A stretch of DNA of 14,305 nucleotides, taken from NCBI GenBank assembly GCA_015231995.1, contig JADGAO010000044.1, positions 1 through 14,305 on the forward strand, read 5' to 3'. The position numbers were made by a program, and so were the translations under genes. Of this stretch, positions 6,418 through 12,652 are shown piece after piece. Positions within the stretch are counted from its first letter, which is position 1. Every line of letters starts with the position of its first letter. The notes under the pieces are model-generated. The model was given only the letters and a program-made list of their open reading frames with translations. It was not told where the DNA came from and searched no databases. This stretch comes from Nitrospinota bacterium (lineage in GTDB: Bacteria > Nitrospinota_A > UBA7883 > JACRLM01).

Positions 6418-8679
6418 TTAAAGGAATTTCTTGGTCAAAAGGACGCTGGAGCCGCTTTTACTATACTCGATGGTGTCAAGATACCTTTTGGCTATGTTGA
6501 TACCACGTCCTGAGGGCATGTCCAACCTGCTGATAATGGTGTCTTCATCCATGTTTATGTATTTATTGTAATTGAATCCGTTCCCCTCATCTATGACGCA
6601 GACAGCCACATCGCTTTTCACAACAGAAAGGACTATATGTATTTTTGTGTCGCATATGGACTCGCGGTTTTTAAGTTCTTCGTTGAAATTCCCATTTTCA
6701 AGAAGCCGGACTTTCTCTTCCTCGGTTATTTTAAGGCTTCCGTGCTCATATGCGTTTAAAATAAATTCGGTGACGTTGCCGAGGAACTGCAATCGTTGTT
6801 GCTTTGAGCCGATAGGGGCTATTTTTCTCCGGATCCAGTCGGCGGCTCTTTCGATTTCGGAAATTTTCGCGGGAATGGTGATGGACTCCACATTTCCCGG
6901 ATATTTGACGGTTGTGTCAACGCCGTGGATGATGTGCGAACGCGCGATCGCGTTATTGACAACGTTAAGGAATTCATTGTAATCCACCGGTTTTACCAAG
7001 TAATCCTTCACGCCGAAATTCAACATCTGCAACGCGAACTTTGAATCCGCAAGTGATGTAAACAGGATGAACGGCAAATAGCCATTCTCAAAATTATATT
7101 TGGCAAGTTTTACGCCATCCACGGCGGGGAGGCGCAGGTCAACCATCATGATGTCTATCTCGCGGAAGCTCTCTTTGTAAATGTCAATGGCGTCATCTTC
7201 CGTGGCCGCTTGCACGACGGAATAACCGTTGTCTTCAAAAAACTCCACCAGGCTTTCGCGCAATGATTCATCGTCTTCCAGCAGGAGTATCCGTTTGCGT
7301 TCAGTTTTCCGCTCCGACTTGACGGCGATGAGATCGGGGATAAAGTGGGGCCAATAGCCGATATGTTTTGCGACCCTGGGGATTAATTCGTCATGCAGTG
7401 TGGATTTGGAGATAAAGTCGTCCGCGCCCAGCCGCAAGGCCTTTTCCTTGTTGGACATATCCCCGAACATGGTTACGACAATGGTGGGAATGTTCTTGAT
7501 CTCCTCATTTTTTTTCCTCTGCGTGAGGAATTCAAAGCCGTCCATATCATCCATTTGCAAATCCAGCAGGATAAGGTGGGGCGGGTTCTTTCTCGCCATG
7601 ATAATGGCCTCTTTCCCGTTCTGGCACTCAACGAGATTGACATTGAGTCCCCGGAAAAGCTTCTCAATCAGCATTACCGAGCCGTGGTCGTTGTCTACGA
7701 CAAGGACGAGCGGGTGTATCACGGGCATATGAAGGTAAAACGTGCTACCGCGATCAGGGGATGATTCCACCCTGATAGCGCCGTTGAGAGCCTCGATTAT
7801 CTCTTTGCATAAAATAAGGCCAAGTCCGCTTCCCACCTCGCCATTGGTGCCGGGTGAAGAGACGTTATATTCATATTTGAAAAGCCGTTCAAGCTTTTGT
7901 TGAGATATTCCCATGCCGGTGTCAGAAACGGCGATTGTCACCGGATCGTGGGAGTTGGACAAGTGGATTGTAACTGTATCATTTCGCCGCGAAAACTTGA
8001 TGGCGTTTCCTATGAGGTTAAAAAGCGCCTCGTAAATCATGGTTTCGTCGGCATAAATCATGGTTTTGGCGGGAACCCTGTTTTTAAGGATGATCCCCTT
8101 GTTTTCGGCGATAGAGGAGAGGTTGTGAAGGGCATTCACCGCCACCAAATAAACATCTATAAACGCAAACTTCGCCCGCATCTGCCCGGCCCGGAACCTG
8201 GATAGATCGAGCAGGTCTTGCACCATTTTCATCATTTTGTCGCCTGTTGCGACAGCGCGGGAGACTATATCCAGCTCTTCAGCCCCCAGGCGTCCACCGC
8301 TGTTTGATAACAGATGTTTAAAAAGGCCGATGATGGCGGCAAGCGGGGAGCGGAGGTCATGGGAGACGAGGGATACGAATGTGTCTTTGAGTTTTGTGGC
8401 TTCTTCCGCCTTTGCAAGCGCGAACCGCAATTGCTTTTCCGCTTCTTTACGGTTTTTTATTTCTCGCAGGAGCGTTTCGTTGTTTTCTTGTATTTCACGA
8501 AGAAGCCGGTTGCGCTCCTCGACAAATTCCATCCGTTCAAGCAGTAAAATGGATCGCCGGGGTGAAGAGCTTAGAAGCGCGTCCACATCGCCGTTACGAA
8601 TGGCCGAGATCAGTTCCAGGGCGTCGTTAAGCTCCTGCTCAAGCTGTTCGTATGTTTTATCCCTTTTTTCCTTGTTCAC
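6418..8679 (-). CDS. KaiC-linked hybrid histidine kinase with two receivers and an RsbW-like ATPase
   Basis: A 753-residue cytosolic signalling protein. Residues 1-95 are a coiled coil with the linker motif AIRNGDVDALL. HisKA has H107 (SHDLRSPL). HATPase_c shows N221/N225, DTGMGIS (253-259) and GSGLGL (283-288). Receiver 1 has phospho-Asp D373 and K425. Receiver 2 has acidic residues 468-470, phospho-Asp D514 and K563. Both look active. The last ~150 residues form a second GHKL ATPase of the RsbW/SpoIIAB kind: E638/N642/H646, DEGNGF (697-702) and SGRGINI (723-729). Such domains phosphorylate STAS antagonists or bind sigma factors. It starts at GTG 8679, 59 bp after kaiC, and is probably co-transcribed, suggesting that it reads the Kai state. 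It lacks the thioredoxin-like KaiB-fold sensor of SasA. The domain calls are firm; the link to Kai output is inferred. Confidence 0.92.
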   Translation of the reverse strand: MNKEKRDKTYEQLEQELNDALELISAIRNGDVDALLSSSPRRSILLLERMEFVEERNRLLREIQENNETLLREIKNRKEAEKQLRFALAKAEEATKLKDTFVSLVSHDLRSPLAAIIGLFKHLLSNSGGRLGAEELDIVSRAVATGDKMMKMVQDLLDLSRFRAGQMRAKFAFIDVYLVAVNALHNLSSIAENKGIILKNRVPAKTMIYADETMIYEALFNLIGNAIKFSRRNDTVTIHLSNSHDPVTIAVSDTGMGISQQKLERLFKYEYNVSSPGTNGEVGSGLGLILCKEIIEALNGAIRVESSPDRGSTFYLHMPVIHPLVLVVDNDHGSVMLIEKLFRGLNVNLVECQNGKEAIIMARKNPPHLILLDLQMDDMDGFEFLTQRKKNEEIKNIPTIVVTMFGDMSNKEKALRLGADDFISKSTLHDELIPRVAKHIGYWPHFIPDLIAVKSERKTERKRILLLEDDESLRESLVEFFEDNGYSVVQAATEDDAIDIYKESFREIDIMMVDLRLPAVDGVKLAKYNFENGYLPFILFTSLADSKFALQMLNFGVKDYLVKPVDYNEFLNVVNNAIARSHIIHGVDTTVKYPGNVESITIPAKISEIERAADWIRRKIAPIGSKQQRLQFLGNVTEFILNAYEHGSLKITEEEKVRLLENGNFNEELKNRESICDTKIHIVLSVVKSDVAVCVIDEGNGFNYNKYINMDEDTIISRLDMPSGRGINIAKRYLDTIEYSKSGSSVLLTKKFL

Positions 8680-8738
8680 AACAGCGTATCCATCATGCCG
8701 TCATATCCCATGGTTCTTAGTTCCGGGGAAAAGACGGA

Positions 8739-10238
8739 TTAAAACATCTCATCGAGTTTTTGCCGCTCAGCCCCGATCAGTTGCACTGGAGTGCCGGTAA
8801 GTATGCCACTTACATTGTGAAATGGTTTGCCTATATGGAAACCCTGCGAGTCTATGGTGTATTCGCGGATGTTTTTATCATGGGCGGAGCCGCGCATTTT
8901 CAAAACCGTAAGCCCCCTCCTCATCTGTCCCATAAGCTCGACATACCGCATCAAGATGATCGAATCCGTAAGGGTGGATATATGGGACTCCGTTATCGAA
9001 GTGCCGCCCATGAGAGAGGCGGTGACAGCGGTAAACATGCTGGCCATCCGTTTCTCCTTGGCGAAAGAGGTTATTCCAATTATGAATTCGCGGAAGGTCT
9101 TTCCGGTGGAGACCCTTTCCATGGCGGAAAGCGAATCAACTGCCATGCGCCCCGGTTTGAAACTATGGGCTTCTTTTTTGATTTTCAACAGGTGATCGGC
9201 CAAGCCAACGATTTCTGGTTGGGCGCAAATAATCTTCAACAGCCCCATTTTTTCCCATTTAACCAGATCCATTCCCCAGCCGCTGGCGTTGCGGATCAAC
9301 TGGGCGCGTGACTCCTCAAAGGCGATCAACAAAGACTTTTCCCCCGCCTTGCATCCCTCGTTGATAAACGTGGTGGACATCAGCGTCTTGCCCGTGCCGG
9401 TGGCGCCGCTAATAAGGATGACGGAATCGTGGAAGTGGCCGCCTCCGCACATCTCGTCAAGCTCCTTATTGCCGGAGCTGAGCCTTGTATCGGCGGACTC
9501 TGTCGCAAGTTTCAGTGAGGATAGCGGAAGTATCTCGATGCCCTGCTCTGAAATGGTGCAGGGGTATTCTCCTTTCTGGTGGGGCGCCCCGCGGAGCTTC
9601 AGGATTTCAATGGTGCGGCGGCGTTTCTCCTCCTCCAGTGTGTTTCGCAGGATCATGACGTTGTCCGCGACGAACTCCTCTACGCCGAAGCGGGATATTT
9701 CGCCGTACTCTTCCGTTCGCTCGACCGAGATGATGCTTGTGACATCCATCAACTTCAGCCCCGCGGCGATGCGGAACAACTCTTTTCGCACCAAGCCGCT
9801 ATCTGAAAAGTGGGAGAAGGTGGAACTGATGGAATCAATGCCTACCCGTTTGGCCCCCACTTTTTTCACCGCATGTTCGATGCGGGCCAAAAGGCCGCTG
9901 AAGTCGTATTGCCCCGTCTCTATCGTCTCGTGTTCAGGATCAGGGGAGACATCCACGAATGCGAATTTCCCCTCCTTTTCCCAACGATCAATATCCCATC
10001 CGAACGAATTAATGTTCCGTTTGATATCCGGGATCGTTTCCTCAAATGTGACAAAGACCGCTGGGTGGTCGTATTTTACTATGCCGGCGCTAAGAAACTG
10101 CAGAGTCAGAAGGGTTTTGCAACTACCCGAAGTGCCGGCCAGAAGCGTGGAGCGATATTCGGGAAGGCCGCCCAACGTAATATCATCAAGCCCGGCTATG
10201 CCGGTTTCCAGTTTCGCTATCCCGTTATTACCACTCAT
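8739..10238 (-). CDS. kaiC: KaiC clock ATPase/autokinase
   Basis: This 499-residue double-RecA protein matches KaiC along its length. The CI domain has Walker A GTSGSCKT (35-42) and the catalytic Glu pair FEET (65-68). The CII domain has GATGTGKT (278-285) and FEES (307-310). The autophosphorylation segment SITESHISTLTD is conserved, so T416, S421 and T422 correspond to T426, S431 and T432 of Synechococcus KaiC. Two points differ. The usual Gly before the CI Walker lysine is Cys (C40). The C-terminus ends about ten residues short of cyanobacterial KaiC, trimming the tail that KaiA binds there. Its ATG overlaps the kaiB stop (ATGA), so the two are translationally coupled. By family it should form ATP-driven hexamers that cycle through phosphorylation states. 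Whether it oscillates cannot be told from sequence. Confidence 0.96.
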   Translation of the reverse strand: MSGNNGIAKLETGIAGLDDITLGGLPEYRSTLLAGTSGSCKTLLTLQFLSAGIVKYDHPAVFVTFEETIPDIKRNINSFGWDIDRWEKEGKFAFVDVSPDPEHETIETGQYDFSGLLARIEHAVKKVGAKRVGIDSISSTFSHFSDSGLVRKELFRIAAGLKLMDVTSIISVERTEEYGEISRFGVEEFVADNVMILRNTLEEEKRRRTIEILKLRGAPHQKGEYPCTISEQGIEILPLSSLKLATESADTRLSSGNKELDEMCGGGHFHDSVILISGATGTGKTLMSTTFINEGCKAGEKSLLIAFEESRAQLIRNASGWGMDLVKWEKMGLLKIICAQPEIVGLADHLLKIKKEAHSFKPGRMAVDSLSAMERVSTGKTFREFIIGITSFAKEKRMASMFTAVTASLMGGTSITESHISTLTDSIILMRYVELMGQMRRGLTVLKMRGSAHDKNIREYTIDSQGFHIGKPFHNVSGILTGTPVQLIGAERQKLDEMF

Positions 10239-10534
10239 TGTACGGTATTGCCTTCAAGATGCTTTTTAGGAATAAGTCCCAGTCCCACCAATACCTTCTC
10301 GGTGTTGGAAAGATCGCCAATCATTTTCCGCATTGGTTGGGGAAGCTCTTTGACAAGGGTGGGTGTGGCGATTATTTTGTCGTCTTCCGCCGCCTGCGGA
10401 TTTTTAAGGACGTCTATGATTTTAATGTCCGGTTCGGTTTCGAACACTTCTTTAACCAGGAGCTTGAGATTTTGCATCGCCCTCAGTGAGTTGGGCGTCT
10501 GTCCAGTCACATAGAGTTTAAGAACGAACTTCAT
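10235..10534 (-). CDS. kaiB: KaiB clock protein
   Basis: This 99-residue KaiB has near-complete family hallmarks: LKLYVTGQTPNS near the N-terminus, IDVLKNPQ (40-47), DKIIATPTL with the fold-critical proline (P58), and MIGDLSNTEKVLVGL (71-85). KaiB is a metamorphic protein that binds the CI ring of KaiC in its thioredoxin-like state. The segment after VLVGL reads GLI where Synechococcus-type KaiB has DLL. The Asp in the region controlling fold switching is thus Gly. The chain lacks the long acidic tail of cyanobacterial KaiB. AGAGG lies seven bases before the ATG. It is the first gene of a kaiBC pair and lies 143 bp behind the REC-PAS gene, with its own promoter-like AT-rich leader. Confidence 0.97.
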   Translation of the reverse strand: MKFVLKLYVTGQTPNSLRAMQNLKLLVKEVFETEPDIKIIDVLKNPQAAEDDKIIATPTLVKELPQPMRKMIGDLSNTEKVLVGLGLIPKKHLEGNTVQ

Positions 10535-10589
10535 GCCGTTACCTCTGTCTTCAGTGTAGGCAAAGCCGAACGCCCTCGCCTTGCGCTCA

Positions 10590-10595
10590 ATTTTA
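10590..10595 (-). promoter_or_regulatory. Possible -10 box for kaiBC in an AT-rich leader
   Basis: The 143-bp gap between the REC-PAS gene and kaiB is strongly AT-rich on the - strand. TAAAAT at 10590-10595, about 55 bases before the kaiB ATG, is the best -10 candidate. Several overlapping TATATT and TATTAT hexamers exist, and no clear -35 box stands out. No terminator for the preceding gene is visible, so read-through is possible. Confidence 0.3.
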
Positions 10596-10677
10596 GCACA
10601 ATATAATACAAAATTAAATAATATAAACCCAGTTCAAATCATGGAATAAACACGATTTTCGGCGTGGCTATTCCTCT

Positions 10678-11934
10678 CTATGCCTGTTGGTAGTCAGGTT
10701 TTATTGTCCCTCCACGACGGTAATAGTCAACCAGATGTCCCATCAATTCCAACGCAAGAAGCCTTCCTTCAAGAGTCAGCGCTCTGACCCTGGCCGGGTG
10801 GACATCAATGCATTTTCGTGAAACCGCCTCAAGGTGGATATCAATAACATCGCGCGGCCCGCAGGTGTAATCCCCTATTTTATCCGCCAGCGCCGTGATT
10901 TTATCATGGGGCTTTTCTTGTCGAAAGGCTAAAGCCTCCATGTAGTTGTCAAGCAACTCACCATATTGGTCTCCCAATTTGTCAAACAAATTGGGGGAAC
11001 GTTCTCGCAATGAGGAAAGCCCCACCATTTTGGCGGATACGGAGCTATACCCGGTCATCATAACGGTCTTTTGTGATTCCATTTCGGAACGGAGTTTTTC
11101 CAATTCCCGTCTGTTTTCGGCGTCTTCTTTTTCGATTTTCGCCAGTTTCAATTCGATCTGTTTTTGCCGTGTAACGTCTTTTAAAAACGCCACAAAATGG
11201 GCTATTTCCCCCCCAGCGTCTTTGATGGGCGAAATGGTCAGCTCCTGTTCATGCAGTTCGCCTGACTTCTTTTTATTGATTAGTTCCCCGTGCCAGGGAT
11301 CACCAGCCCTTATTGTGTCCCATAGGGATTTATAAAAAGCGGCGCTGTGTTTTCCTGATTTGAAGAGCCTGGGGTTTTTACCAATGATCTCTTGAAGGGA
11401 ATATTGCGTAGTAGCGCTGAACGCTTGGTTGGCGTATTCGATGTTTCCGTCGGCGTCTGTGATAACAATGGGGTCATTGGCCTGCTGGAACGCCTTCGTT
11501 AACAGATTGGCGGCGCTGGAATATTTTTTGAGATCAGCCTGAAGGTTGTAGCGTTCCAGCGCGAAATGCAGTCTTGTTGAAAGCTGGAGGCTGGTAAAAT
11601 CGCCCTTGATGAGATAATCCTGCGCGCCAAGGCCGATGGCTTGTATGGCGAGGGTCTCGTCCTCCATGCTGGTGATGACAACCACGGGAATGCCCGAATC
11701 GGCCGCAATCACTTTTTTGAGGGTGTCAAGCCCGTCGCTGTCTTCCAGTTCAAGGTCCAGCAGTATCACGTCGTGGTTTGCGGCGGATTTCAATGCGGAC
11801 AACGTGTCGGCGACCGACTTTGTCACGGTTATGTCTTTGCTGATTTTGGCGTCCTTCGCCAACAGGTTGCAAACCACACGCGCATGTCTCGGAGTGTCTT
11901 CGACAAGGAGGACCTTAATCAAACCATCGTTCAT
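10678..11934 (-). CDS. REC-PAS protein with KaiA/RsbU-like C-terminal helical domain
   Basis: A 418-residue protein. Residues 5-125 are a receiver with acidic E12/D13, phospho-Asp D60 (LLDLELEDSDG), T88 and K110. A PAS domain follows (about 142-256, ending in the usual DVTRQKQ). A coiled coil (257-290) leads into a helical domain (about 292-407). This last part resembles the KaiA C-terminal domain. DVIDIHLE (362-369) matches KaiA KVVEIHME. EGRLLALELMGHLVDYYRR (389-407) matches KaiA DYRLTLIDVIAHLCEMYRR. YGELLDNYMEAL (324-335) also resembles the RsbU N-terminal domain, which belongs to the same fold family. It lies directly upstream of kaiBC on the same strand. I infer a KaiA-type regulator of KaiC, or an RsbU-like partner-switch adaptor, controlled by phosphorylation of D60. 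There is no kinase or HTH domain. A receiver joined to a KaiA-like end recalls KaiA3 of some cyanobacteria. Confidence 0.8.
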   Translation of the reverse strand: MNDGLIKVLLVEDTPRHARVVCNLLAKDAKISKDITVTKSVADTLSALKSAANHDVILLDLELEDSDGLDTLKKVIAADSGIPVVVITSMEDETLAIQAIGLGAQDYLIKGDFTSLQLSTRLHFALERYNLQADLKKYSSAANLLTKAFQQANDPIVITDADGNIEYANQAFSATTQYSLQEIIGKNPRLFKSGKHSAAFYKSLWDTIRAGDPWHGELINKKKSGELHEQELTISPIKDAGGEIAHFVAFLKDVTRQKQIELKLAKIEKEDAENRRELEKLRSEMESQKTVMMTGYSSVSAKMVGLSSLRERSPNLFDKLGDQYGELLDNYMEALAFRQEKPHDKITALADKIGDYTCGPRDVIDIHLEAVSRKCIDVHPARVRALTLEGRLLALELMGHLVDYYRRGGTIKPDYQQA

Positions 11935-11955
11935 GTGAGAGCCTTTGGTTTCTTA

Positions 11956-11975
11956 GCTATCCGTGGCTATCCGTG
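11956..11975 (-). repeat. Tandem 10-bp repeat upstream of the REC-PAS gene
   Basis: GCTATCCGTG occurs twice head to tail on the + strand, 22-41 bases upstream of the REC-PAS start codon. The spacing is about one helical turn, which could suit a regulator binding site, but function is unproven. The rest of the gap to hicA (11976-12181) holds no firm promoter. It does contain a 42-codon hydrophobic reading frame (12041-12169, + strand) that I do not call as a gene. Confidence 0.4.
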
Positions 11976-12181
11976 ACTGCAACCCTCACTCTAGAATACT
12001 CTTAATTTTCTAAAAAGAAAGGATTGCAAACGAGAACGCGCTGAAAATAGCTGGGGCTGGTTATGGGATCATCGCGATTTCGGGAGCAATGGTTTCCTTG
12101 GCAAAATCCATTTGGATTAACTATGTTTCCTTAGGAACGCAATTGTGGCTTGAAAAGCTACTTTTATGACACAATTAGGAT

Positions 12182-12440
12182 ATGTCAAAGCAAGATGAAC
12201 TCCTTTTGAAATATTGACGGGGGGAATCTGTAAATAACATCCCGTTTGATAGATTGAGAAATCTTTTATTGCAGTTGGGTTTTACTGAACGTATTCGAGG
12301 GAGTCATCATAATTTCAGGAAAGAAGGGATTGAAGACAAAATCAATCTCCAAAAGGATGGCTCCAAAGCAAAGCCGTATCAGGTAAGACAGGTTCGTTCA
12401 ATCATGGCTAACTAAATATGGGTTGGGAGAAAAGCAGTGA
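12182..12440 (+). pseudogene. hicA: Broken HicA-type mRNA interferase toxin gene
   Basis: The frame from the ATG at 12182 encodes a HicA-like protein. It starts MSKQDELLLKY, then continues FDRLRNLLLQLGF, RIRGSHHNFRKEG, and KINLQKDGSKAKPYQVRQVR. GSHH carries the catalytic His typical of these double-stranded-RNA-binding-fold ribonucleases. Two lesions break it. Codon 12 is TGA (12215-12217), where relatives have a sense codon (typically KILRG here; one base change from TTA would do). Near the end a tandem CTAA duplication (12408-12415) shifts the frame and creates an early TAA. Removing four bases restores KYGLGEKQ and a stop at 12438-12440. That stop overlaps the hicB GTG as GTGA, as expected for an ancestral hicAB pair. 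The toxin is probably inactive unless translation restarts internally. Confidence 0.85.
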
Positions 12441-12652
12441 GTTATAAATATGAAATAATCATTTATTGGAGTGGCGAGGACGAGGCTTTCATCGCCGAGG
12501 CGCCTGAACTGCCCGGATGTATGGCTCATGGCTCTTCTCCCGAAAAAGCCCTCGCCAACGCAAAAAACGCTCTAAAGCTGTGGATTGACACGGCCAAGGA
12601 ATATGGCGACCCCATACCGGAACCCAAAGGCCGAAGACTTATGCTGGCGTAG
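12437..12652 (+). CDS. hicB: HicB-family antitoxin
   Basis: A 71-residue single-domain HicB with the family pattern YWSGEDEAFIAEAPELPGCMAHG, followed by a helix EKALANAKNALKLWI and the end PIPEPKGR. HicB binds and neutralises HicA and may repress the operon. This short form lacks the C-terminal DNA-binding helix-turn-helix seen in longer members. The GTG start has GGGAG (12425-12429) seven bases upstream. It looks intact although its toxin partner is broken, so it may be an orphan antitoxin or protect against related toxins elsewhere. Its last 14 bp overlap the end of the convergent fic gene. Confidence 0.92.
   Translation: MSYKYEIIIYWSGEDEAFIAEAPELPGCMAHGSSPEKALANAKNALKLWIDTAKEYGDPIPEPKGRRLMLA

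Noticed and set aside
6418..8679. SasA-type kinase assignment for the kaiC neighbour.
   Set aside because: It has no KaiB-like thioredoxin-fold sensor domain at the N-terminus, so SasA orthology is not supported.
9289..10514. Long + strand frames opposite kaiC and kaiB (9289-10269, 9810-10514).
   Set aside because: The - strand encodes clear KaiC and KaiB; the opposite frames have no recognisable domains.
12041..12169. Hydrophobic 42-codon frame (CTG start, contains KIAGAGYGIIAISGAM) between the REC-PAS gene and hicA.
   Set aside because: It has no ATG, GTG or TTG at a suitable place and only a weak GAG ribosome site. The open stretch is short, so it could be chance, though a membrane toxin or leader peptide is not excluded.
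12143..12170. Possible hicA promoter (TTGTGG, 16 bp, TATGAC).
   Set aside because: Both boxes match consensus poorly and the -10 box would lie only about 15 bases from the ATG.
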